A stretch of 64,000 bases of DNA, from positions 124,001-188,000 of the forward strand of contig CALVXG010000003.1 in NCBI GenBank assembly GCA_944368925.1. Reading direction: 5' to 3'. The stretch is from an uncultured Clostridia bacterium (GTDB lineage Bacteria; Bacillota; Clostridia; Christensenellales; Borkfalkiaceae). The notes beneath the pieces were generated by a model. The model was not told where the DNA came from, ran no database searches, and saw nothing but the letters and a program-made list of their open reading frames with translations. Position 1 is the stretch's first letter; the number at the start of each line of letters is the position of its first letter. This document shows positions 33,302-42,662 of this stretch, one piece after another. Made by a program: the position numbers and the translations under genes.

Positions 33302-34471
33302 ATGGACGAACCGATAAATTTTGCGGAAGAAGAGCAGACAAATCCGAAGAAGAAAGAAATCTTTGCGAAACGGCATAAAAAACTATTGATTTTTTTGGGC
33401 GTACTGGCAGCGATCGGAATTGCAGTTGCGATTGCCGCGCTGGCAGACGGTATAAAAGGGATTCAAACGCTCGGGAACTTTATCACCGATCAGATTCTCG
33501 GAATGAAATGGCTGAATACGATTTTAAGCTTGGCATGTACGGCAATATTCGGAGCTGAATTCATGGCAACGCGTTGGGGCGGAGCGATTCAGTTTTTTAT
33601 CTATGACACGATAAAAATTATAGTACTGCTTTGCCTGTTAATTTTCATTATTTCGTATATACAGAGTTATTTTCCGCCTGAACGCACGAAAAAGCTGCTG
33701 GGGAAATACAAAGGCATCTGGGCAAATGCAATGGGAGCGCTTCTCGGAACGGTTACCCCTTTTTGCAGTTGCTCCTCTATTCCCATATTTATGGGATTCA
33801 CGCGGGCAGGACTTTCAAGCGGCGTAACGTTCAGTTTTCTGATTTCCAGTCCTTTGGTAGATTTGGGAGCGTTTATTCTTCTTTCAAGCGTATTCGGTTT
33901 TCCGATTGCGATCACCTACGTCGTTGTCGGACTTGTGCTTGCCGTTGTCGGCGGGACGATCATCGAAAAGACGGGCGTGGGGAAAAATGTGCGGGACTTT
34001 ATTCTGCAAGGCACGATTACCGAAACGCTCGGCGTGGAACTTAAAAGAAAAGACCGGCTTTTGTACGCAAAAGATCAGATGTTATCCACTCTGAAAAAAG
34101 TCTGGATCTATATTCTTATCGGTGTCGGAATCGGGGCTGCGATCCACAATTTCATTCCGACGGAATGGATTCAGGCGATTCTTGGACAGGATAAATGGTA
34201 CAGCGTACTGATTGCGAGCGTCGTAGGCGTTCCCATGTACGCAGACATCTTCGGAACGATCCCCGTTGCCGAAGCGCTGTTTTTAAAAGGCGTGGGCGTG
34301 GGAACAATTCTGTCCTTTATGATGAGCGTGACCGCACTTTCCATGCCTTCCATGATCATGCTGTCCAAAGCGGTCAAACCGAAACTGCTGTGTTGGTTTA
34401 TCGTCGTTGTCGTGCTCGGAATCATGGCGATCGGATATATTTTTAACGCGCTGAATTTTTTATTTGTATAA
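33302..34471 (+). CDS. arsP: ArsP-type organoarsenical permease
   Basis: This 389-residue membrane protein has about ten predicted helices and the ArsP/DUF318 signature TPFCSCSSIPIFMGF near residues 157-171, then SFLISSPLVDLGAF and GVPMYADIFGTIPVAEAL. ArsP family members export trivalent organoarsenicals such as methylarsenite; the paired Cys in CSCSS are thought to bind the substrate. It lies downstream of arsR with an AGGAAGG ribosome binding site. Some related DUF318 permeases have other substrates, but the ars context supports this role. Confidence 0.88.
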   Translation: MDEPINFAEEEQTNPKKKEIFAKRHKKLLIFLGVLAAIGIAVAIAALADGIKGIQTLGNFITDQILGMKWLNTILSLACTAIFGAEFMATRWGGAIQFFIYDTIKIIVLLCLLIFIISYIQSYFPPERTKKLLGKYKGIWANAMGALLGTVTPFCSCSSIPIFMGFTRAGLSSGVTFSFLISSPLVDLGAFILLSSVFGFPIAITYVVVGLVLAVVGGTIIEKTGVGKNVRDFILQGTITETLGVELKRKDRLLYAKDQMLSTLKKVWIYILIGVGIGAAIHNFIPTEWIQAILGQDKWYSVLIASVVGVPMYADIFGTIPVAEALFLKGVGVGTILSFMMSVTALSMPSMIMLSKAVKPKLLCWFIVVVVLGIMAIGYIFNALNFLFV

Positions 34472-34486
34472 AACGGAGGTAATTTT

Positions 34487-34723
34487 ATGAAAATCATAAC
34501 TTTGGGAAATTGTTGCAAAAAGTCCATTCAAAATCATAAGAATGCAGTCATTGCCGCAAAAAATTGCGGTGTGGAAGAACCCGTCAATGTCTCGGACATA
34601 AACGAGATCTTAAAATACGGCGTCATGATGACTCCCGCACTCGTGATCGACGGAACCGTCGTCTCCACGGGCAGAATGCTTTCCGTAGAACAGATCGAAA
34701 ACCTCATACGCGAACGCAGCTGA
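34487..34723 (+). CDS. Thioredoxin_3-like small protein with altered active site
   Basis: This 78-residue thioredoxin-fold protein has the Thioredoxin_3 layout: MKIITLG, active-site loop, MMTPALVIDGTVVSTGR with the cis-Pro, and a C-terminal helix. The usual GxxCxxC reads GNCCKKS: Cys10 aligns with the nucleophile, position 13 is Ser instead of the resolving Cys, and an extra Cys9 precedes. Such proteins often accompany ArsP-type permeases. A GGAGG site lies 7 bases upstream. It may act as a monothiol carrier of arsenicals or through the vicinal Cys9-Cys10. Confidence 0.82.
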   Translation: MKIITLGNCCKKSIQNHKNAVIAAKNCGVEEPVNVSDINEILKYGVMMTPALVIDGTVVSTGRMLSVEQIENLIRERS

Positions 34724-34729
34724 TCGGCT

Positions 34730-35170
34730 ATGAATACGCAAAAAAACATTGCTCGCCTTACGCATGACGGCATCAAACCCAAAACAGCGTTCGTATGCGT
34801 GCATAATTCCTGCCGCAGCCAGATTGCGGAATGTCTCGGAAAAATGCTTGCGTCGGACGTTTTTGAAAGTTACTCCGCAGGAACCGAGCCAAAAGACCGT
34901 ATCAATCCGGACGCCGTAAGGCTCATGAAAGAAATTTACGGAGCGGATATGGAAGAAACACAGCATCCCAAACTGCTTTCCGCCATACCTGCACCCGATA
35001 TCGTCATTCTTATGGGGTGCAACGTACATTGTCCCGTTCTCCCGTCGCAACACACGGAAAATTGGAACCTCGACGACCCGACGGGCAAATCGGACAAAGA
35101 ATTTATACGCATTATCAGATCAATCGAAAAAAAAGTTTCGGAACTGAAAGAAAAACTGAAAAATATCTGA
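34730..35170 (+). CDS. arsC: Arsenate reductase, low-molecular-weight phosphatase type
   Basis: This 146-residue protein has the phosphatase-like P-loop C23-V-H-N-S-C-R29-S, the SAGTEP segment near residue 52, and a distal GCNVHCP Cys pair near residues 104-108, followed by the DDPTG acid motif near residue 122. This matches thioredoxin-coupled arsenate reductases, which convert arsenate to arsenite through a cysteine relay. It begins 6 bases after the preceding stop, closing the ars operon. The ribosome binding site is weak. Confidence 0.9.
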   Translation: MNTQKNIARLTHDGIKPKTAFVCVHNSCRSQIAECLGKMLASDVFESYSAGTEPKDRINPDAVRLMKEIYGADMEETQHPKLLSAIPAPDIVILMGCNVHCPVLPSQHTENWNLDDPTGKSDKEFIRIIRSIEKKVSELKEKLKNI

Positions 35171-35185
35171 AAACAATCAACTTAG

Positions 35186-35221
35186 GCACAAGCGGACGGA
35201 ATTGATTCCGTCCGCTTGTGC
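35186..35221 (+). terminator. Hairpin after the ars operon
   Basis: A 16-bp perfect stem (35186-35201 with 35206-35221) has a TTGA loop 15 bases past arsC. The T-run is poor (GTATAAATACT), but position and stem argue for termination. Confidence 0.65.
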
Positions 35222-35306
35222 GTATAAATACTCATTAAAAGAAACTCTTTTCGGCGTTAAAAGCGCCTTTTTACACCTATTTGTGCGCCTTATAAAGCCA
35301 TGAAAC

Positions 35307-36938
35307 TTAAGCGTTTGCGGCGCACATGCCGATGATTTTTTGACGGACGGCCCTATGCCAGTTCGCGTCGCGCGGGTATTCGGTGAAGGAGAGCACTCCT
35401 TCGCTTTTCAGAAAGCGGCAGACCTCTTCCCTGCCCAGGCGCTTTTCCAAAAGCAGTAGCATGCGATACTCCTGAACGGCGTCCGCCATCGCCTCGTGCC
35501 GCACCGAATCGAGCGGCCCGCCCTTGCCCGGGTACACGATAAAACTGTCACCGCTCTGAAAACTTCCGTCCGCGTCCGTTAGAAGGTACGGATTGATCCC
35601 CCGTTCGGACAGGGCGGAATTGTAGAAATTGTACCCCCAATGCAGGAAGCCCTTGCACCCCGCCAGATACAGCTGATACCCCAAAATCCGCGTCCGCTGC
35701 AACGGCATTGCCATAAAACGGTTGGACAGGTATTCCCCTCCCTGCCCGCAGCAATAGTACACCCATAAATTTTCCACGCCGTTTTCCAGAAAGACGCGCG
35801 CATGATCGGTCGTGGAAACGGGAATGTCCACGCCGCCCTTCGCATAAAATTCGTAATCGGAAAGCGCGTCCAGCACTTTATAGCCGCCCAGACAATCTTT
35901 CACGATCCCGCGCAGTTTCAGATACCTTTCCAGATGGTTGCAATTCGGCTCGTCCGAAATATGAAACAGCACGCGGTCTTCCCCGTAGCCGTTTTCGCGC
36001 AAAAAACGGACAAACGTTGTCAAAAATTCGCGCAAAAAGGCGACATACCTTTCTCCCAGCGAATCATCCTGCCAGCCGAAGATCTGTTTCTTTACGCCGT
36101 CCTTTTCCGCCATGACCAAAGGCGGGTGTTCGGCGCCCCATTGCGTAAAGAGATGAGACATTTCAAAGTACTTCATCCCGCACTTTTCCGCAAGGCGCAT
36201 GAAACGCAAGACCCTGTCATAGCCGAAAGTCCAACCGTTCTCTTTTTCTTCCACGTCCACCAGCTGCACGCATTGCCGATACAGCCCTACCGCCGTGTTG
36301 AGCGGCGGCGTGTACAGGGGCACAAAGCACACATTCGCACCGTGCTCCGCCGCATTTTTAAGATACCGTGCTACGATTTTTTCGTACTTTTTCCCGTTCG
36401 GGAGCGCATGATGCTTTTGCGAAATGCAGTCGTAGTGCATCCAATGCGCATAGCGAAAGTCGCTTTCGGGCAGCTTTTGCGCGAGCACGTTCAGCACATA
36501 CTCCGCTTCGCCCGCCTTTTCGCCGTTGACTTTCAAAACAATGCGGACGGTATGCCTTCCGCTGGGCAACGCGCCGCTGACGGTCACCCAAAGCGCGCCC
36601 CATTGCCCGATCCGCAATCCGAAAAAATCTTCCTCCGCCAACAGATCCGGAACCAATGCCGCCGTTTTTGTCAGATAATAATCGTCTGCAAGATATCCGT
36701 GCGGCAATGTACACGGAACACTGTATACGGGACGCACACGGATAAATTCGCGAAGCGTGCTCTCAATTTCCCAGCTGCCGCGCTGCAAGATCGGATCAAT
36801 GCCGTGATTGCAAAACGCAACCTGAAAAGAAAATGTTTCGTTGGAAAAACAAGTATTCGCACTCTCCTGTATTTGCGGCCGCATCTGTGCGAATACTTTT
36901 TCCAGACAGCTTACCGTTAAACATTCAAATTTTTCCAT
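35307..36938 (-). CDS. DUF4091-type glycoside hydrolase-like protein
   Basis: This 543-residue cytoplasmic protein has an N-terminal beta-sandwich (about 1-160) and a C-terminal TIM-barrel-like region with the DUF4091/GH123-like features LFHISDEPN near residue 340, STTDHARVFLENG, WVYYCCGQGGEYLSNRFMAMP near residues 416-436 and FLHWGYNFYNS. DUF4091 proteins are related to family 123 N-acetyl-hexosaminidases; the Asp-Glu of ISDEP is the expected acid/base region. It ends the 49.6-35.3 kb glycan operon, 62 bases after the giant lipoprotein gene, across a hairpin. No Shine-Dalgarno sequence is obvious. Confidence 0.78.
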   Translation of the reverse strand: MEKFECLTVSCLEKVFAQMRPQIQESANTCFSNETFSFQVAFCNHGIDPILQRGSWEIESTLREFIRVRPVYSVPCTLPHGYLADDYYLTKTAALVPDLLAEEDFFGLRIGQWGALWVTVSGALPSGRHTVRIVLKVNGEKAGEAEYVLNVLAQKLPESDFRYAHWMHYDCISQKHHALPNGKKYEKIVARYLKNAAEHGANVCFVPLYTPPLNTAVGLYRQCVQLVDVEEKENGWTFGYDRVLRFMRLAEKCGMKYFEMSHLFTQWGAEHPPLVMAEKDGVKKQIFGWQDDSLGERYVAFLREFLTTFVRFLRENGYGEDRVLFHISDEPNCNHLERYLKLRGIVKDCLGGYKVLDALSDYEFYAKGGVDIPVSTTDHARVFLENGVENLWVYYCCGQGGEYLSNRFMAMPLQRTRILGYQLYLAGCKGFLHWGYNFYNSALSERGINPYLLTDADGSFQSGDSFIVYPGKGGPLDSVRHEAMADAVQEYRMLLLLEKRLGREEVCRFLKSEGVLSFTEYPRDANWHRAVRQKIIGMCAANA

Positions 36939-36956
36939 TTAGGCTTTACCCCCGAA

Positions 36957-36981
36957 CTGCCGCAGGCAAAGCCTGCGGCAG
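36957..36981. terminator. Hairpin between the giant lipoprotein and DUF4091 genes
   Basis: An 11-bp perfect stem (36957-36967 with 36971-36981) has an AAA loop. The minus strand lacks a T-run, so it may stabilise the upstream mRNA or partly limit read-through into the last gene of the operon. Confidence 0.5.
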
Positions 36982-37000
36982 TAAAGTTTTCTTTATTATA

Positions 37001-40000
37001 TTATAGCTGAGGAAAATCGTCAAGAAATTCTACATCCCGAACGGTCAGCGTTGCAGGGGCCCCGTCACTTCCGCCGCCCAAGTACCCGAGGAAATCCGTC
37101 CAGCCTTCCGTTGCGGAATAATCCAGATACATATAAATACTGTACCAGACACCCTTCTCGATCGCCCCTACGGAATTCCCGCTTTCATCCAGGATCATCG
37201 TATTCGCACCTGCTCCCTGGCCTACCGTAAAGGAATACCACGCTTCCGTATTTCCGGTAACCGTTCCTTTCAGCATAAATGTGAGATACGTAGTATTTTC
37301 ACCGAATTTGACGTCCATCTTGACGACATGGAATCCCGCACGGAAAAATTCGCCCGTACTTTCAAAAGCCATGGCCGCTCCACTGCGCGTTACCCCGTTT
37401 ACCAGCATCGTTTCCGAACCGTTGACGGATGTAAACACCTTGCCTTCCTCTCCTTCTGTTACCGTATTGCCGAACACGTACGACGATGTTTCGGTGATCG
37501 CATTGACGTACGTCACGTTTTTCAGATACACCACCGCGGGTGCCGCGCTGCTTCCGCCGTTGGACTGCAGGCTGTTGTACGCCGTCTTATCTTCCACGGG
37601 AATGTACAACGTATACCAAACGTTCCTTTCCAGGCTTTCCGCCATCTTGCCTTCCGCATCGTACAGGTAGATCGTCCGTGCGGGCAACAGCTGCCCCACT
37701 TCGATCTTTTCCACCCAGTAAGAATTGGAGGCATTCTGTCCGAAGCGGAGCGTGAGAGAAGTCACGTTTTCTCCAGCCATGACCTGCAGGCGGATGAGCC
37801 TGTATCCGTTCGTGAAGAAAGAATCGGATGCGGAAACTTCCATAAAGAATACGCCGGATTCGCCCCAGTTCGCATTTTCACCGCCGTCGATACCGTTGGT
37901 CTTGTTCGTATACGTCCACACGCCGTCTTCACCCTGCTCGACGCTCACGCCCTTCTCCTTGTATTCTTCCCTGACATACAGGTTGCCCGCCGCCTCAGAC
38001 GGCTCCTGCGGCTTTTCTTCCGCCGCAGGAAGTTCTTTCATAAACATTACGTCACTGACAGTCAGCGTTGCAGGCGTTCCCGCCGCTTCGCACGAGAGCG
38101 TCGCATAGAAATTCGCCCAGCCTTCCGTAGCGGAATAGTCCAGATACATATAAATGCTGTACCAAACACCGCGCTCGATCGTTTCCACAACGTAACCGTT
38201 TTCGTCCAGGATCAGAGCATTGCCTTCAACGCCGCCCCCGATCGTGAACGTATAACGCATTTCATTGCTCCAACCGGTGGAATCACCCAGGTGAACAAAG
38301 GTCAGAACCGAAGCATTATCACCGAATTTTACATCCATTTTCACGACATGGAATCCTGCGCGGTAGAACTCGCCCATGCTTTCAAAAGCACACAACGCGT
38401 TGGGATGCTGCAAGCCGCTTACATACATTTTTTCCGTACCGTTTGACGTAAACGTCTGCTCCGTTCCGCTTGACGTCACGCCATCGCCCAAAACATACGA
38501 CGACGTCTCCGTGATCGCGTTGACATATTTTATGTCTTTAAGATACATCACCGCGGGCGCCGCACTGCTTCCGCCGTTGGTCTGAATACAGTTGAACGCC
38601 GTTTTATCTTCCACGGGAATATAAATGGTGTACCATGTGTCGCGTTCCAGGCTCTGTACCATGTTTCCGTTCATATCGTACAGGTAAATCGCCCTTTGCG
38701 GCAGAGGATGCCCTACTTCAATCTTCTCCACCCAGTACGAATTGGACGGATTCTGCCCGAATCTGAGCGTGATCGAGTTTACGTTTGCTCCTACTTTTAT
38801 CTGCGCTCGAATGAGACTGTATCCGTTCGTAAAGAAGGTGTCGGACGCGGAAATTTCCATAAAGAACACGCCCGATTCGCCCCAGTTCGCGTTTTCTCCG
38901 CCGTCGATCCCGTTCGTTTTGTTCGTGTACGTCCACACGCCGTCTTCGCCCTGCCCGACGCTCACTCCTTTCTCTTTAAATTCGTCGCGTACATACAGGT
39001 TCCCCACGCTCGGGTCGACGGGGACTTCCGGCTCGGGATAGGCGGGCGCGGTGTAGCTTTCCAAAAATACCGCCGGCTTTACATACATGATCGAAGGGTT
39101 CTCTTCCGTTCCGCCGTTCGTGTACATATTTACATACGCATAGCCCAGATCCGTCGATGTGTAATCAACGGGGATATACAGGTCGTACCACTCGCCTGTT
39201 TCGATGATTTCCGCACGGTTGCCGTCCGCATCGATCGCGTATACCTGCCCTTTCATCGTTTCGGGAATAGGTTCACCGATCGGGATCAGCTGCGGCCAGT
39301 ACAACGTAAGATTGCGATCGGCATGAACGCTGATCGAGAATGTATCCGCGCCGCTCACGAAATACACGGGAACTTTCAGCCATTTATAGCCGTCCGTAAA
39401 GAAGGTGCCGATCGCGCTGTTGTTCGGGTTCACGACGTTGTAGAAATACACGCCGCTCTCGCCCCAGTTGTTTTTCACCGCATCTGCGTCCTGCCCGCCC
39501 GACTTGTTGACATACTCATACGCGCCCGCAAATTCGCCGCTCGTGACTTCTTCCACGGACACATACGCATCCCAGCCGTCGTTCGTACGGCCGATCGGCG
39601 TGCCGTCGTCCATCACAAGCGCGGGCATATCAAAATCTTTGACATACTCAATGTTCTTCAGATACATCACCGCAGGCTCCGCGCTGCTGCCGCCGTTGCT
39701 GTAAAGCATGATGTACACATAGCCGATATCCAGCGACGTATACTCCACGGGGATATACAGCGTGTACCAGGTATCACGCTCGAAGCGGTCCACGCGCTCC
39801 GACCCGTCGAACAGGTACAGAGAGAAGTTATAAAGCGATGCGCCGACTCCGACCTGGCGTTCCCAATAAGAACTGTAATTTCTGTCCGCCGTCGAACGCA
39901 CGGATATCGAATTCACGTTTTCCGCCGCGTAAATGTCCACTTTGATCCAATGATAACCTTCGGTGAAGAACGCATCCGGCCCGCTGCCGTCCGACTTCGT

Positions 40001-42640
40001 CACGCGGCTGAACAAGACGCCGCTTTCGCCCCAGTTCTGACCTTCGCCCTCTTCTTCGCCGCTGGTGCGGTTGACATATTTCCATGCACCTTTGAACGTC
40101 CCTTCCGTCTCCAGAGCCAGCGATACGCCGCTCGTTCCTTCACGCAGATAAGGCGTCTGTACGCTCACTTCAAAGCTCACGTTTTTCAGATACACCGACG
40201 CGGGTGCCGCACTGCTGCCGCCTTTGACGCCCATGCGTACGTCCGCTTCTCCCGTCACTTCGCCGTCGTACGGCACGGGAATGTACAGTTCGTACCACGT
40301 CTTTGCCGAAAGCGATGCGGCCTGCAGACCGTCTTCCGTAAAGACGGGGATCCCGTCAAACGTCTCGCCCAGGACGATCTCTTTCGTGTATTCATTCAGT
40401 CCGCCGCCCGAAACGCGCAGCACGAGCGACGTCACATTCTCCGCAAAATAAACCTGAACGCGGATATATTTATAACCGTTTTTGTAAAACTCGCCCGCAG
40501 TACCGTCCGCACCGATCAGCTGTTTGAAAGTCAGCCCGTTTTCCGCAGCCGCCGAACCTTCGCCGTCTTTGTAGAGGTAGGCGCCCTTGAACGAACCCGT
40601 CGTGACGCGCTCGAGCGAAATGTCCGCCGAAGTCTTATCCAGCACGGGTGCATACGTCTCTTCCGCGTATTCCGTGGGAATAAAGTCGCCGTTTTTGCGA
40701 TAGCGTACGTCGTCAATATACACGACACTGCCTTCTTCTTCCGCCGAGAAGGTGATGGAGCCGCCGATCGCATCCTCCGAATAGTTGTCCGCATAGGCGA
40801 TGCACACCGTCTGCCATACGCCCGCTTCGATCGTGTTCTGCACCTTTCCGTCGCGGATCACGCACAGCCAGCCGTCAAACTGGCCGAGATTCGTCGAACC
40901 GACCTTGACCGTCGCCGTGTTCGCAAGATAATTCATGCGGAATACCAGCGTTTCTTCCTGCGCGGGATAAATATCAAAGGTCAGATAAGACCCGCGGCTG
41001 TTGAGCGCATACATGCTGTCGTCGTACGTTTCGTTCATCGACGTCGCCACGATCAGCGAATTCAGCCAGCCGTCCGCGTTCCTCGTCTCATAACGGTAAA
41101 CGCCGCTCCTGTCCCCCACCGTCTCGCCGTACAATCCGTACAACGGAACCTTTTCGGGATCTACCACCGTCGAGGGAAGCCCCGTATCCATGCTGTAATT
41201 CTTCGAAACGGGAACCATGACGTCAAATTCGTCGTTCGTCGCCTGTACGTAGTCCCCCTCGTCTTCGTACACAAGATTTTCGTCGGGTATGAACGCATCG
41301 TCCATGTAGAAACGCACGTCGGTGATGTACTGCGACGTCGTCGCATCGTTCACAAAGAAGAAGAAATCCGCCGTCTTGCCCATGTCCATCATCCACAGTG
41401 CTTTCAGATCGTACACCATCGTCATCCACGTGTTCTTTTCCAGCGTGTTGGTCACCTTTCCGTCCGAAATGATCTTGAAATAATCTTTGCGGAAATAGTC
41501 GCCCACCGAAAGCCACGACGTGAACGCGCCGCACCCGACCATCAGATTCTGATTGCTCGTATAATACAGATCGTACGCAAAATACCTGTACCCGTCCGCA
41601 TACAGATCGAGAAGTTTCTCGCCCGAATGCGCTTCCACCACGCGGTGATCGAAACAGGTGTTGGGCGTAATGTCCGCCCCCGCCTTGTATTCCATGACGC
41701 CCGTGCGGCCGCCGATCGTCTCGCTCGTCTCCGCCCAGATAATGTCGTGGAAGCTCACGTTTTCATAGGATGTCTCCGCATAATTCGGGTGGATCGTGAC
41801 GTTCAGCGTCGCCTGCGCCGTATGAACGCCGTCCGTATAGGAAGCCTGCACGATCGCCGTACCCTCTTTCTCCGCATAAAGTACTCCGTCTTTGATAGAT
41901 ACGCACTCCGCTCCCTCGATCGCTTCGTATTCGATCTTTGCGCCTTCCACTTCCTGCCCTAAATACAGCGCCTTCGCGCTCAGCGGCGCTTCGCCGAATT
42001 TTCCTTCCACGTTGTACAGCTCGATCGCGTCTTCCGCAAATTCAAGGTTCAGCGGCTCCTTGACGTTTACCGTCACCGTCGCTTCCAGCGTCAGACCCTT
42101 GTACTGCGCCGCTATGTCCGCCTTCGTGCTGCCCAGCTTCAGACCCTTGATCATTCCGTCCGAAAAAGTCGCATACGTCTCGTCTTCGAACGTGATCGTA
42201 TAGTCCAGTTCGGGCGTGTAAATTTTATCGTTGTAAGTGATCGTGTTCGGGAACGCCGTCGAAACATTCAAAAACGCGTCCGTTGCGCTGAATGAAAACC
42301 GCGGTTTAATGCCCGAATCGCGCACCTTGACGGAGATTTCCGCCGATGTACTGCCGTCCGTTACCGTGACCGTCGTTTCTCCTTCGCCTTGCGCGATCAG
42401 AAGCCCGTCCTCAACAGTCACGACCGACTCGTTCGCAGACGACCAGTCCAGCGCCGCCGCATCGCCGCTCGCCAGAGCAACTTCCGCTTCCTCGTAACGG
42501 TCCAGCCAGACCATGTTCGCTCCTTCCGCAAGCGTAAATCCCGATCCTCCCTCCGTCTCCTTTTCCCCGCACGCGGCAAACCCCGCCGCCATTGCCAGAG
42601 TAAGCAGAAACGCCGCTATGTACAGATAGATCTTTCTCAT
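37001..42640 (-). CDS. Giant modular surface lipoprotein with repeated carbohydrate-binding-like domains
   Basis: This 1,879-residue protein has a signal peptide and lipobox GFAAC (Cys24). Residues about 30-280 contain BIG2-like Ig domains (VTVEDGLLIAQGEGETTVTV). The rest is a chain of beta-sandwich-like units: NWGESGV occurs four times, a GGSS-A-PA / Y-L-K block about five times and W-Y-x-I/L-Y-I/M repeatedly. Two C-terminal blocks of about 340 residues (starting near residues 1215 and 1555 at GNLYVR) are near duplicates. No catalytic motif was recognised. It sits in a sugar ABC/glycosidase operon, so binding and capture of a large glycan on the cell surface is the likeliest role. GGGAGG precedes the ATG. 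Confidence 0.75.
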   Translation of the reverse strand: MRKIYLYIAAFLLTLAMAAGFAACGEKETEGGSGFTLAEGANMVWLDRYEEAEVALASGDAAALDWSSANESVVTVEDGLLIAQGEGETTVTVTDGSTSAEISVKVRDSGIKPRFSFSATDAFLNVSTAFPNTITYNDKIYTPELDYTITFEDETYATFSDGMIKGLKLGSTKADIAAQYKGLTLEATVTVNVKEPLNLEFAEDAIELYNVEGKFGEAPLSAKALYLGQEVEGAKIEYEAIEGAECVSIKDGVLYAEKEGTAIVQASYTDGVHTAQATLNVTIHPNYAETSYENVSFHDIIWAETSETIGGRTGVMEYKAGADITPNTCFDHRVVEAHSGEKLLDLYADGYRYFAYDLYYTSNQNLMVGCGAFTSWLSVGDYFRKDYFKIISDGKVTNTLEKNTWMTMVYDLKALWMMDMGKTADFFFFVNDATTSQYITDVRFYMDDAFIPDENLVYEDEGDYVQATNDEFDVMVPVSKNYSMDTGLPSTVVDPEKVPLYGLYGETVGDRSGVYRYETRNADGWLNSLIVATSMNETYDDSMYALNSRGSYLTFDIYPAQEETLVFRMNYLANTATVKVGSTNLGQFDGWLCVIRDGKVQNTIEAGVWQTVCIAYADNYSEDAIGGSITFSAEEEGSVVYIDDVRYRKNGDFIPTEYAEETYAPVLDKTSADISLERVTTGSFKGAYLYKDGEGSAAAENGLTFKQLIGADGTAGEFYKNGYKYIRVQVYFAENVTSLVLRVSGGGLNEYTKEIVLGETFDGIPVFTEDGLQAASLSAKTWYELYIPVPYDGEVTGEADVRMGVKGGSSAAPASVYLKNVSFEVSVQTPYLREGTSGVSLALETEGTFKGAWKYVNRTSGEEEGEGQNWGESGVLFSRVTKSDGSGPDAFFTEGYHWIKVDIYAAENVNSISVRSTADRNYSSYWERQVGVGASLYNFSLYLFDGSERVDRFERDTWYTLYIPVEYTSLDIGYVYIMLYSNGGSSAEPAVMYLKNIEYVKDFDMPALVMDDGTPIGRTNDGWDAYVSVEEVTSGEFAGAYEYVNKSGGQDADAVKNNWGESGVYFYNVVNPNNSAIGTFFTDGYKWLKVPVYFVSGADTFSISVHADRNLTLYWPQLIPIGEPIPETMKGQVYAIDADGNRAEIIETGEWYDLYIPVDYTSTDLGYAYVNMYTNGGTEENPSIMYVKPAVFLESYTAPAYPEPEVPVDPSVGNLYVRDEFKEKGVSVGQGEDGVWTYTNKTNGIDGGENANWGESGVFFMEISASDTFFTNGYSLIRAQIKVGANVNSITLRFGQNPSNSYWVEKIEVGHPLPQRAIYLYDMNGNMVQSLERDTWYTIYIPVEDKTAFNCIQTNGGSSAAPAVMYLKDIKYVNAITETSSYVLGDGVTSSGTEQTFTSNGTEKMYVSGLQHPNALCAFESMGEFYRAGFHVVKMDVKFGDNASVLTFVHLGDSTGWSNEMRYTFTIGGGVEGNALILDENGYVVETIERGVWYSIYMYLDYSATEGWANFYATLSCEAAGTPATLTVSDVMFMKELPAAEEKPQEPSEAAGNLYVREEYKEKGVSVEQGEDGVWTYTNKTNGIDGGENANWGESGVFFMEVSASDSFFTNGYRLIRLQVMAGENVTSLTLRFGQNASNSYWVEKIEVGQLLPARTIYLYDAEGKMAESLERNVWYTLYIPVEDKTAYNSLQSNGGSSAAPAVVYLKNVTYVNAITETSSYVFGNTVTEGEEGKVFTSVNGSETMLVNGVTRSGAAMAFESTGEFFRAGFHVVKMDVKFGENTTYLTFMLKGTVTGNTEAWYSFTVGQGAGANTMILDESGNSVGAIEKGVWYSIYMYLDYSATEGWTDFLGYLGGGSDGAPATLTVRDVEFLDDFPQL
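37003..39020 (-). repeat. Tandem internal duplication of about 1.02 kb within the giant lipoprotein gene
   Basis: Segments of about 1,020 bases repeat in tandem: for example the sequence near 37,476-37,570 matches 38,499-38,587 and that near 37,850-37,990 matches 38,870-39,010, in frame. The encoded blocks share long identical stretches such as EDGVWTYTNKTNGIDGG and ANWGESGVFFME. The boundaries are approximate. Confidence 0.75.
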
Positions 42641-42662
42641 TCTTTACCTCCCATATCCGCGT

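Noticed and set aside
35270-35300. Possible attachment-site copy of the tRNA-Arg end (GCGCCTTATAAAGCCA)
   Set aside because: Only seven contiguous bases match the 5' end of the tRNA acceptor stem and the 3' end, which integrases usually use, is not repeated.
37003-39020. CRISPR-like spaced repeats
   Set aside because: The repetition is in-frame coding sequence of domain repeats with units of about 1 kb. No short repeat-spacer array occurs anywhere in the window.
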